A stretch of DNA of 7,163 nt from Acidobacteriaceae bacterium (GTDB taxonomy: Bacteria > Acidobacteriota > Terriglobia > Terriglobales > Acidobacteriaceae), in contig WQYS01000113.1 in assembly GCA_009781125.1 (NCBI GenBank), positions 1-7,163 on the forward strand, read 5' to 3'. The translations under genes were made by a program, and so were the position numbers. Of the stretch, positions 1 through 7,163 are shown in pieces. Within the stretch, counting starts at the first letter, position 1. Every line of letters starts with the position of its first letter. The notes under the pieces were generated by a model that was not told the DNA's origin, made no database searches, and saw nothing but the letters and a program-made list of their open reading frames with translations.

Positions 1-717
1 AAGGTGTTCGATTACGCCCAGAACACCGATGGCACGCTACTGCCAATTATGACCCTGCCAAAGCAGCAGTTCTCGAAGACCTTCCAAACCGGCACGGTGG
101 TCAAGCTGAACCGCGTTACCTTCGACGCGGACTACTATCACGTCCACTTCGAGAACAGTTACTCCTCGACGTCTGATCCGGACACGAACGAGCCGGTGTA
201 CCACCTGCAGCCGAGCTCTGTTTCGCAGGGGTTTGAGGCGGAGAGCAACATCAACTTCAGCCATGGGTTCAGCGCCTATGTGAATGGCTCGGTCGGCAAG
301 GCAACCTACGTTGGCACCCAGGATTGGGTGCAGAACACTCCGCACGATACCGAGGCCTTCGGCGTCACCTACCAGGGCAGGGGTCTCGACCTTGGCTTCT
401 TCGATAAGCGCGTGGGCACACTTTACGTCGACAACGGCGCTTACCACAACCAGGCCACCATCGATCCCTTCAACACTGCCAACATGTACCTTAACTACAC
501 GGTGCGCACCGGCGGGCGTTTTGATCAGACGAAGATCCGGCTGAGCTTCAACAATCTGTTCGACTCGCACAGCATTACCAGCGTCACTCCTACTGGCACG
601 GCCGTAGCCAACGGCAACAGCTTCGTCACACCAGTCAGCGGCAGCGACAATATAAGCGTTCTGTCAGGCCGCAGCGTCATGCTGTCGGTGCAGTTCGGAC
701 TCTCACCAAAGCGGTAA
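1..717 (+). CDS. TonB-dependent outer-membrane receptor, C-terminal part (5' truncated by window)
   Basis: The reading frame is open from the first base (AAG GTG TTC...), so this is the end of a longer gene. About 238 residues are visible, a fraction of the 700-1100 usual for the family, and the plug and TonB box lie outside the window. What is seen is a chain of amphipathic strands alternating with Gly/Asn/Ser/Thr-rich loops, then the typical closing block TIDPFNTANMYLNY, a strand, and IRLSFNNLFDSHSI (the NLFD-type motif of the last barrel strands). The final strand is SVMLSVQFGL. The family imports siderophores, cobalamin or saccharides across the outer membrane using TonB energy; the substrate cannot be read from this part. 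The protein ends in SPKR rather than in the aromatic residue common for barrel proteins. A strong terminator follows 64 bases after the TAA stop, so it is the last gene of its transcript. Confidence 0.85.
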   Translation, partial: KVFDYAQNTDGTLLPIMTLPKQQFSKTFQTGTVVKLNRVTFDADYYHVHFENSYSSTSDPDTNEPVYHLQPSSVSQGFEAESNINFSHGFSAYVNGSVGKATYVGTQDWVQNTPHDTEAFGVTYQGRGLDLGFFDKRVGTLYVDNGAYHNQATIDPFNTANMYLNYTVRTGGRFDQTKIRLSFNNLFDSHSITSVTPTGTAVANGNSFVTPVSGSDNISVLSGRSVMLSVQFGLSPKR

Positions 718-780
718 CCATGCATAATCCCTGAGAGGATATCCAATCTATCAGGGCCAACGAGATTCTCCCTCAATCCA

Positions 781-830
781 TATCCCTGTTGCGGCGCTTG
801 CCCAGGCCGCAACAGGGATAAGTTTTTCTT
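781..830 (+). terminator. Rho-independent terminator after the TonB receptor gene
   Basis: A perfect 15-bp stem (781-795 TATCCCTGTTGCGGC pairs with 806-820 GCCGCAACAGGGATA) closes a 10-base loop (796-805) and is followed by AGTTTTTCTT. The U-tract is only on the + strand side, so it serves the rightward receptor gene. It also lies 50 bases beyond the stop of the convergent PAP2 gene, where the hairpin would form in the opposite transcript too but without a U-tract. Confidence 0.9.
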
Positions 831-879
831 ATTGTGAGAATTTCTCGCTGTGCCCGGAACGGTACGGCGGAAAAGAACC

Positions 880-1602
880 TTACTTCAGGCCCAGCGCATG
901 ACGTGTCTCTGCCCGCGCCGCTGCCAGTTCCTGCTGAAAGCGCGGCTCCTGCATCAGGCTGCCAAACATGGCGTAGGCGATTCTGCGGCTGGCCTCAAGA
1001 TCGCTGGGTGAGTGAACTCCGCACACCAGGCGGTTGTGCGCGTAGCCGTCGGCGCGCTGCAGAATCTCCGCCTTCTTCTCCGGCACCATTTCGATCAAGG
1101 TGAAGGCAAGAAGATATCCCGAAAGCGAGTGGCCGCTGGGATAGGAATCGTGCTTTTCGGTCACCTTGCACACGGGATGAATCGCCGCATCGATCTGGTA
1201 AGGCCGCGGACGCGCATAGAGCTTCTTCAACTCGTCGCTTACGATTGGCTCTTCGCCATGCACATGCTTTGAGAAAGCAGCGGTCAGCGGCAACGCCTGC
1301 GCGTTGAACTTTTCGCCCAGCACCGAACTATAGATGAAGATATCCTGCTCGGCTTCATCAGCCCGCGCCGCATCTATCTGCTTCTGCGTGCGCTTCGCCT
1401 GAATGCGGTGAAGCTCCGCCAGCTCTGCCTTTGCGGTGTCCGAGCCCGCCGCAGGTGGAGCAGGAATGATCGCCGCCAGAGGCAGACGGTCGGCATGGAT
1501 GAAGTAAGGTTCGTGCTGCGCCTTCGGCTGCTGCCCCGATACAGAGACACACGCGATACACAAACACCCAAAAACTCCGGAGATAACAGGTAGTCTTTTC
1601 AT
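880..1602 (-). CDS. Secreted PAP2 superfamily phosphatase (class A acid phosphatase-like)
   Basis: The protein has 240 residues. An N-terminal Lys/Arg pair and a hydrophobic stretch (residues 4-22) followed by VSG-QQ look like a signal peptide cleaved near residue 23; Cys15/Cys18 make a lipoprotein signal possible but the lipobox is poor. The three PAP2 phosphatase motifs are present: KX6RP as K126...R133-P134, PSGH at 155-158 (within SYPSGHS, as in PhoN-type class A acid phosphatases), and RX5HX3D as R191, H197, D201. H197 would be the phosphohistidine nucleophile. No multi-span membrane region is seen, so it is a soluble or anchored periplasmic enzyme rather than a BacA/PgpB-type membrane phosphatase. 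Expected activity is hydrolysis of phosphomonoesters, or possibly of released lipid or polyprenyl phosphates; the substrate is unknown. The residue before R191 is Asn (N190), where the PAP2 motif often has Ser. The start has no clear Shine-Dalgarno sequence. It is divergent from the HpnI-like gene and convergent with the receptor gene. Confidence 0.85.
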   Translation of the reverse strand: MKRLPVISGVFGCLCIACVSVSGQQPKAQHEPYFIHADRLPLAAIIPAPPAAGSDTAKAELAELHRIQAKRTQKQIDAARADEAEQDIFIYSSVLGEKFNAQALPLTAAFSKHVHGEEPIVSDELKKLYARPRPYQIDAAIHPVCKVTEKHDSYPSGHSLSGYLLAFTLIEMVPEKKAEILQRADGYAHNRLVCGVHSPSDLEASRRIAYAMFGSLMQEPRFQQELAAARAETRHALGLK

Positions 1603-1634
1603 GGCTTTTTAGGTTAGCGTCTTATTGTCAACAT

Positions 1635-1667
1635 TCATTCAAATGACAGTGAAGGAACCGTTATAAA
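1635..1667 (+). promoter_or_regulatory. Candidate promoter and small palindrome in the divergent PAP2 / glycosyltransferase intergenic region
   Basis: The 121-bp gap between the two divergent starts must hold promoters for both genes. On the + strand, TTCAAA (1638-1643) and TATAAA (1662-1667) are separated by 18 bp and resemble sigma-70 -35 and -10 boxes (4/6 and 5/6 matches). They would put the transcript start near 1674, about 50 bases before the glycosyltransferase start. The -35-like box lies inside a 12-bp palindrome, TCATT-CA-AATGA (1635-1646), which could be an operator half-overlap. This is read by eye on short motifs and could be chance; no convincing leftward promoter for the PAP2 gene was found. 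Confidence 0.25.
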
Positions 1668-1723
1668 CTAACCTTCGGTAAGCCCACTTTGCGATACACT
1701 GGTAACTCAACCCCTGAAGAGAG

Positions 1724-2914
1724 ATGAATGTGCCTGTTGCGCTGATGATCTTTTCGCCCCTGCGGACGGCACTGCTCGGAATTGCCGCCATTCCATTTAT
1801 CTATTACGCGATAGCTCTCTTTAGCTGTCTGCGATTTTTCCTGTCGGCCAGGCTGAAGCCGGATGCGCCGGACGAGTTCCTGCCCCCGATCAGCAATCTG
1901 AAGCCGGTGCGCGGGCTGGACCCGTATGCCTACGAAAACTTTGCCAGCTTCTGCCGGCAGGATTATCCGAACTACGAGATTCTCTTCTGCATCGGCGATA
2001 CGGACGATCCTGCGTATCCCGTCCTGCAGCAGTTGATTGCAGATTTTCCCGAGACGAAGATTCGTATCATCGTCGGATCGGGCCGCGTGGCCACCAACGA
2101 TAAGGTTGCCAAGCTGGAGCGGATGGTCCAGGAAGCCGCCTATGAGCACCTCGTCATCAGCGATAGCGACGTGCGTGTCGAGCCGACCTATCTGCGGCGG
2201 CTCATTGCGCCTATGGCCGATACAAAGACAGGCGCGGTCACATGCTTCTATGTCCCCTGCGAGGACGGGGAAGAAGGAAACTGGGTACAGCGGTTGCAGG
2301 ATGTGGGAATGCTCTCGGATTTTTATCCGGGCATCCTGGTTGCATGGCAGCTTGATGGCGTGAAGTTCGCGCTCGGCCCGACGATCTGCACCACACGTAC
2401 CCATCTTCAGGAGTTCGGCGGCTACGCCTCCATCGAGAACAAGCCCGCGGACGATCTTCTGATCGGGCGCCTGATCGCCGAGCAGGGCCGCGAGGTCGTT
2501 CTGCTGCCGTACGCTATCGAGACGGTGCCTGATTATCAGTCGTTGCGGGAACTATTCTTCAAACGCCTGCGCTGGATCACGGTGATGCGCCACATGCGTC
2601 CGTGGGGACACGTGGGCCTGATCTTTACGCTGGGTCTTCCCTGGGCTTTGCTGGCAGTCGCCCTTGTGCCGACCGTCGCCGTGGCAGCCGTTTATCTTGG
2701 CGGATATTTTCTCGTCCGATGCATTCTGACGCTGCTGGTTGGCAACGCCGGACTCAAACAGCGAGGCGTGTGGCAGAAGCTGATTTTCATTCCTCTGTGG
2801 GACGCCATGGCCAGCCTCATCTGGCTGGTGAGCTTCACGCGAAGAACCATCCGCTGGCGCGGCTACGACTACTTCATCGTGAACGGCGAACTGGTCCCCG
2901 CCACACCAAAATAG
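1724..2914 (+). CDS. hpnI: Membrane glycosyltransferase, GT2/GT21 family, HpnI / ceramide glucosyltransferase type
   Basis: The 396-residue protein has an N-terminal membrane segment (about 14-40), a cytoplasmic catalytic domain (about 55-285) and two or three C-terminal membrane segments (about 297-340 and 352-372). Catalytic motifs of GT21 enzymes are intact: ISNLKPVRGLDP (56-67), the D1 site around D92 (GDTDDP), the DSD triad (147-149), the D3 site in PADD (241-244), and the acceptor motif (Q/R)XXRW as K280-RL-R283-W284. ENFASFCRQDYP (71-82) is also characteristic. HpnI transfers GlcNAc from UDP-GlcNAc to bacteriohopanetetrol on the way to glucosaminyl-hopanoid; relatives make glucosylceramide. 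The hpnI symbol is a family-level assignment, because no hpnH, hpnG, hpnJ or hpnK lies next to it here. Start choice is uncertain: GAAGAGAG (1716-1723) directly abuts the ATG at 1724 but is six bases from an in-frame GTG at 1730, which may be the real start (394 residues). Convergent with the sqdB gene. Confidence 0.8.
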   Translation: MNVPVALMIFSPLRTALLGIAAIPFIYYAIALFSCLRFFLSARLKPDAPDEFLPPISNLKPVRGLDPYAYENFASFCRQDYPNYEILFCIGDTDDPAYPVLQQLIADFPETKIRIIVGSGRVATNDKVAKLERMVQEAAYEHLVISDSDVRVEPTYLRRLIAPMADTKTGAVTCFYVPCEDGEEGNWVQRLQDVGMLSDFYPGILVAWQLDGVKFALGPTICTTRTHLQEFGGYASIENKPADDLLIGRLIAEQGREVVLLPYAIETVPDYQSLRELFFKRLRWITVMRHMRPWGHVGLIFTLGLPWALLAVALVPTVAVAAVYLGGYFLVRCILTLLVGNAGLKQRGVWQKLIFIPLWDAMASLIWLVSFTRRTIRWRGYDYFIVNGELVPATPK

Positions 2915-2929
2915 AGACCAATTGGGTGC

Positions 2930-2962
2930 CCCACTCATGACGGTTTTATCGTCATGGGTGGG
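2930..2962. repeat. REP-like unit A hairpin
   Basis: A 13-bp stem (2930-2942 with 2950-2962, one T-G wobble at 2935/2957) closes the 7-base loop GTTTTAT (2943-2949). It begins 15 bases after the glycosyltransferase stop and therefore lies in the 3' end of that transcript. Confidence 0.8.
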
Positions 2963-2983
2963 ATATGTGCCACAAACGTTGAA

Positions 2984-3022
2984 CCCCACCCATGCCGCGA
3001 TAAAACTGCGGCATGAATGGGG
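2984..3022. repeat. REP-like unit B hairpin, inverted relative to unit A
   Basis: A 15-bp stem (2984-2998 with 3008-3022, two adjacent C/A mismatches at 2989-2990 / 3016-3017) closes a 9-base loop (2999-3007). Read on the - strand the loop contains GTTTTATC as in unit A. It lies 25 bases past the sqdB stop, in the 3' end of that transcript. Confidence 0.75.
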
Positions 3023-3047
3023 CACCCAAATTTCAGGCTATTCTCGG

Positions 3048-4353
<1,306 letters not shown>

Positions 4354-6138
4354 TTATGGCAAAGGATGATTTGTTATCAAAACTTTGCCTCCGCTTGCGC
4401 TCACGGGAATCAGTTGCTCCCTGCCCACAAGCGACGCCAGATGATCGACTTGCTCATTCCTGGCAACGACATAGCACCTGCCGGGCCTTTGCCATAGCTG
4501 TTGAAATTGAGCGCTATCGATAAAAGGGTTGGCCGAGGCCGGCGCATAAGAGCCATAAACCATGTTGTGGAACCTGCCGTCGAGCAGCAGCCCGTCGCGG
4601 TCCGCGTAGAAAAAGACCGACGAGAACCAGAAGTAGTGGTGATCGATAATCAACTCGCCCGGCGGTGACTGCTTGAGCGCCTTCACCAGAGGCCGCGACG
4701 AGAGAAACGGATCGAACGTGACCATGGCCAGCCGGGCGGCATGGAAGAAGACAACCATCATGACGGCAATGCCGATGTATGTGCTCTTGCGCGCAGTGCG
4801 CAGCGTGCTGACGACGCCGATGAGGAACGCTGCTGCAGCCAGCGCCAGCGGCAGGCGCAGGTAGGCGAACGACTCCAGCGTAAGGTCTTCCATGTGTCCC
4901 AGGGAGAGCTTATACGCTCCCGGGTTAGAGCTCAGCGCCTGCGAGATGTCTCCCGGCGTGGGGACGTGGCGCACGTACACCAGAATGGCGATGGCCGCCG
5001 CCGCCGCGACGGCGCAGATCACAGTTACGGCGCGGGTTCCAGCACGCACGGTTCTGCCTTCAAGCTCCATGGCCGAGCCGATCAGCAGCGCCAGCGCAGG
5101 ATAGATCGGCATCGAGTAGTACTCCTGCGTGGTGGAGAAGGTGAAGAACACCATCACGAAGCCGATCCAGCAGAGGGCCAGCAGACGGACGCGCCCGGCC
5201 CTATCCACAGGCCGGTACGACAGTTTGAAGGCCGCCGGCAGATAGGCGCTCCACGGAAACAGCCAGATCAGGTTGAAGAGCCAGAAAAGATAGCGCGGCA
5301 CGGTGTCGTAGTCGCGCGGGTAGCGAAGGTTCAGAAAACGCAGCAACTGCTCGTTGATGAAGAAGAACCACCAGAAGCCGTGATACTGGCCAGGAATGCT
5401 CTGCATGGCGAAGCTGAAGTAAGGCGGATTTCTGAGAGTCGCCAGAACATGCCAGGGCACGGCGATCACGAGCGCGATTAGAAGCCCGGTGAAGGGCCGA
5501 AGACGCTTCCAGGTGCGCGCGGCAAAGAGCTGCCGTGTAATCAGCAGGTAGAGAAAGGCTGTCCCAATCGGAAATACGACGCCGATCAGGCTCTTCAGCA
5601 GCAGGCCCGCGCCCAGGCACGCGGCCATCACTGCGGCCCATGCTCCTGGGTGCTGCTCCTCCTCGTCGAGCGCGCGCAGCATCGCCCACAGAGCCAGCGT
5701 GATGCTGAGCGTCTGCATCGCGTCCGGAATCAGGATGCGGGTGAAGAGAAAGAGTCCGATGCAGGTGGACATGCAAAGTCCCGCATAGAGCGCGGCTCTT
5801 CTGCCGAAGGCCCAGAGGCCGAAGCCCGCTGTGGCCAGGCAGAGAAAGATCGCCGACAGCGCTACGGGAATGCGGGCGGCCCAGTCATGCACACCGAAGA
5901 TCATGTACGAGACGGCAATCGTCCAGTAGAAGAGCGGAGGCTTCTCCAGGAACGGAACGCCGTCCAGGCGAGCGGTCACCCAGTCGCCGGAGCTCAGCAT
6001 GTTGTGCGCGATCTTCGCCTGCACCGCGTCCACGTCGTCCATCAGCGACGGCGGCGAGATGATGCAGCCCAGATAGACGGCGGCGGCAAAGAGCAGGACA
6101 ACAACAAAGACGCGGACAAAGACGCGGCGGCGACTCAT
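4354..6138 (-). CDS. ArnT/GT39-type integral membrane glycosyltransferase (polyprenyl-phosphate sugar donor)
   Basis: This is a 594-residue GT-C fold protein of the ArnT/PMT-like family, similar in length to ArnT (about 550). These enzymes take a sugar from an undecaprenyl- or other polyprenyl-phosphate carrier and transfer it to lipid A, glycans, lipids or proteins on the periplasmic face of the inner membrane. Visible hallmarks are the first membrane helix (about 8-26), then a periplasmic loop with the acidic cluster MDDVD (33-37), IAHNMLSSGDWV (43-54) and FLEKPPLFYW (63-72); E65-K66 correspond to the Glu-Lys pair of the ArnT active site. About ten further hydrophobic segments follow, with STTQEYYSMPIYPAL (335-349) resembling the ArnT/PMT late-loop motif. 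A soluble periplasmic tail occupies about 485-594. The start at 6138 is chosen because its ATG overlaps the upstream asnB-like stop by four bases (ATGA); a longer in-frame reading to 6378 would run inside that gene and adds Arg-rich sequence without membrane character. The sugar and acceptor are unknown. Confidence 0.85.
   Translation of the reverse strand: MSRRRVFVRVFVVVLLFAAAVYLGCIISPPSLMDDVDAVQAKIAHNMLSSGDWVTARLDGVPFLEKPPLFYWTIAVSYMIFGVHDWAARIPVALSAIFLCLATAGFGLWAFGRRAALYAGLCMSTCIGLFLFTRILIPDAMQTLSITLALWAMLRALDEEEQHPGAWAAVMAACLGAGLLLKSLIGVVFPIGTAFLYLLITRQLFAARTWKRLRPFTGLLIALVIAVPWHVLATLRNPPYFSFAMQSIPGQYHGFWWFFFINEQLLRFLNLRYPRDYDTVPRYLFWLFNLIWLFPWSAYLPAAFKLSYRPVDRAGRVRLLALCWIGFVMVFFTFSTTQEYYSMPIYPALALLIGSAMELEGRTVRAGTRAVTVICAVAAAAAIAILVYVRHVPTPGDISQALSSNPGAYKLSLGHMEDLTLESFAYLRLPLALAAAAFLIGVVSTLRTARKSTYIGIAVMMVVFFHAARLAMVTFDPFLSSRPLVKALKQSPPGELIIDHHYFWFSSVFFYADRDGLLLDGRFHNMVYGSYAPASANPFIDSAQFQQLWQRPGRCYVVARNEQVDHLASLVGREQLIPVSASGGKVLITNHPLP
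6135..6138 (-). promoter_or_regulatory. ATGA stop/start overlap coupling the asnB-like and ArnT-like genes
   Basis: On the - strand the four bases ATGA contain both the ATG of the ArnT-like gene and the TGA of the asnB-like gene. There is no good Shine-Dalgarno sequence at close spacing in front of the ATG (AAGGAAG lies about 16 bases upstream), so re-initiation by ribosomes finishing asnB is the likely way the downstream gene is translated. Confidence 0.7.
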
Positions 6139-7163
6139 CGTCCGACCAGAAGCGCTTCCTTGCTCAACTGACTGACCGGTGCTGACTGTACATTCCATTG
6201 CTTCATCCAGAGAAATAAAGTCATGAGCCCCCAGAGGTGATAGCCAACATTGACGCTCCGGCTCATGTGCAGCTTTGTGAGTCTGTCGATCTCGCCGAAG
6301 TCGAACAAGCCGCCGTGCGCGGCCCGCGCCCATTCCAGCGTCTCCGTCAGCAGCGCGCGCAGCGGCCCGCGAAACCACTCGTGCGCCGGAATGTCGAAGC
6401 CGACCTTCTTGCGCTGCGTGATGGGAGCCTTCAGCCTCGGCTTCATCAGCTCCTTGAGGACGCGCTTCTGATAATCGCCGCGAATCTTCAGCTCAGACGG
6501 GACGCTGGCGGCGAACTCAAGGATGCGGTGGTCGAGAAACGGCGGGCGAACCTCCACGGAGTGAGCCATGCTGATGCGGTCCGACTTCACCAGAATATCG
6601 TCAGCCAGATAATACTGCTGATCGAACTCCAGGTATGGCGCGATCCCGTCGCCGGGAAGCGTGGCTCGCAATGCGGAGAGAATGTCCAGCAGCGAACCCG
6701 GCAGCGGCGTCTTCACCAAAGACTTCTTTTCATCTTCGGAGAAGGTTCCGTTCCAGTAGACGTGGGCGCGCTCGGCGGGCAGAAGGCTGCCTTCGAGCAT
6801 TCGCTTGATCTTGTATTCCAGGCTGATCTTTTCGTTGGAGGCGGGCCATGCGCTCATGGCGCGCAGCGCCAGCCGGATCATCCCGGCGGGCAGACGCCGC
6901 AGACGCGCCGCGATGAGGTTGGCGCGATAGGTAAGATAGCCGCCAAAGATTTCGTCGGCCCCCTCGCCGCTTAGTACGACCGTGCAGTGCTGCTTGCAAA
7001 GCCGGGAGAGAAACCACACCGGCAGCGCGCCCGAGTCGGCGCTGGGCTCGTCGGAGTAATAGGCCAGCTCGCGTATGGCGCTCTCAAGGTCCTGCTCCGG
7101 ATTCAGATCGAGCTGCTCGTGCTCGGTGCCGTACTGCCGCACCACCTCGCCGATGTAGCTGGA
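6135..7163 (-). CDS. asnB: Asparagine synthase (glutamine-hydrolysing)-type amidotransferase, C-terminal part (N-terminus outside window)
   Basis: The frame is open to the right edge, so only the last 342 residues of a protein of about 600-650 are seen. The glutaminase domain and the ATP-binding SGGxDS loop lie beyond the window. Visible hallmarks of the synthetase domain are YGTEH (11-15 of the fragment), DEPSADSGALPVW (38-50), LSGEGADEIFGGY (64-76), the DDILVKSDRISMAHSVEVRPPFLDH block and the late QRKKVGFDIP segment. AsnB uses glutamine ammonia and ATP to amidate aspartate through an acyl-adenylate. Homologues within polysaccharide clusters are thought to amidate sugar acids or act on other carboxylates. 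The gene ends with TGA overlapping the ATG of the ArnT-like gene, indicating translational coupling, and that context favours an envelope-glycan role over housekeeping asparagine synthesis. The asnB symbol is family-level only. Confidence 0.85.
   Translation of the reverse strand, partial: SSYIGEVVRQYGTEHEQLDLNPEQDLESAIRELAYYSDEPSADSGALPVWFLSRLCKQHCTVVLSGEGADEIFGGYLTYRANLIAARLRRLPAGMIRLALRAMSAWPASNEKISLEYKIKRMLEGSLLPAERAHVYWNGTFSEDEKKSLVKTPLPGSLLDILSALRATLPGDGIAPYLEFDQQYYLADDILVKSDRISMAHSVEVRPPFLDHRILEFAASVPSELKIRGDYQKRVLKELMKPRLKAPITQRKKVGFDIPAHEWFRGPLRALLTETLEWARAAHGGLFDFGEIDRLTKLHMSRSVNVGYHLWGLMTLFLWMKQWNVQSAPVSQLSKEALLVGR

Larger units (their letters stand above)
2922..3029. repeat. BIME-like pair of inverted REP-type palindromes between convergent genes
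   Basis: The 133-bp gap between the stops of the HpnI-like gene and sqdB is almost filled by two copies of one palindromic unit in head-to-head orientation. The outer arms match 17 of 18 bases: TTGGGTGCCCCACTCATG (2922-2939) against the reverse complement of 3012-3029. Each copy also carries its own hairpin with the conserved loop core GTTTTATC (2943-2950 on +, 2999-3006 on -). The layout resembles enterobacterial REP/BIME elements: short, extragenic, paired and inverted, between convergent 3' ends. It may protect 3' ends or act as a two-way transcription brake; it has no U-tract, so it is not a classical terminator. Whether it is a genome-wide family cannot be seen from one locus. Confidence 0.8.

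Noticed and set aside
37..570. Open frame on the - strand within the TonB receptor region
   Set aside because: The + strand frame carries clear barrel and NLFD motifs and continues to the window edge; the antisense frame is Val/Arg-rich noise.
1626..1631. Perfect TTGACA on the - strand upstream of the PAP2 gene, as a -35 box
   Set aside because: A -10 box at 16-18 bp would fall on or next to the ATG at 1602 and the bases there (AAAGCC) do not resemble one.
2930..3022. Classical Rho-independent terminator for either convergent gene
   Set aside because: Neither hairpin is followed by a U-tract in either direction, although a pausing or 3'-end protecting role remains possible.
2922..3029. CRISPR or insertion-sequence remnant
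   Set aside because: There are only two inverted copies with no regular spacers, no transposase fragment and no target duplication; a REP/BIME-like pair explains it better.
4741..5481. Long open frame on the + strand opposite the ArnT-like gene
   Set aside because: Antisense shadow of the high-GC membrane protein gene; the translation is Arg/Gln/Glu/His-rich with no recognisable motif.
6139..6378. 80-residue N-terminal extension of the ArnT-like protein starting at 6378
   Set aside because: It lies wholly within the asnB-like coding region in another frame, is Arg-rich and lacks family similarity; the ATGA overlap at 6135-6138 gives the natural start.

Overview
The window looks like a piece of chromosome from a soil-type Acidobacteriota (class Terriglobia/Acidobacteriia). 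This is inferred from moderately high GC, the outer-membrane TonB receptor, the HpnI-like glycosyltransferase next to envelope-sugar genes, and a REP-like GGGTGCCCC...TTTTATC palindrome of a kind I associate from memory with that group. No rRNA or other taxonomic marker is present, so the assignment is tentative.

Layout, left to right. (1) 1-717, + strand: C-terminal end of a TonB-dependent outer-membrane receptor, followed by a strong intrinsic terminator (781-830). (2) 880-1602, - strand: a secreted PAP2/class A acid phosphatase-like protein, convergent with the receptor. (3) 1603-1723: divergent intergenic region. (4) 1724-2914, + strand: a membrane GT2/GT21 glycosyltransferase of the HpnI / ceramide-glucosyltransferase type. 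(5) 2915-3047: convergent intergenic region almost filled by two head-to-head REP-like hairpins (BIME-like). (6) 3048-7163, - strand: three co-directional genes read right to left. They are an asparagine synthase-type amidotransferase (asnB-like, N-terminus outside the window), a 594-residue ArnT/GT39-type polyprenyl-phosphate-sugar transferase joined to it by an ATGA stop/start overlap, and, 100 bp downstream, a UDP-sulfoquinovose synthase (SQD1/SqdB). No gene-free stretch exceeds 300 bases.

The theme is envelope glycolipid or glycan chemistry. SqdB makes UDP-sulfoquinovose from UDP-glucose and sulfite. The ArnT-like protein would move a sugar from a polyprenyl phosphate to an acceptor on the outer face of the inner membrane. 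The AsnB-like protein would amidate either aspartate or a sugar acid. The HpnI-like enzyme would glycosylate a membrane lipid on the cytoplasmic face. No SqdX, SqdD or SQD2-type sulfoquinovosyltransferase is visible, so the destination of the sulfosugar is the main open question. All coding calls rest on reading motifs and remembered family sequences, not on database searches.
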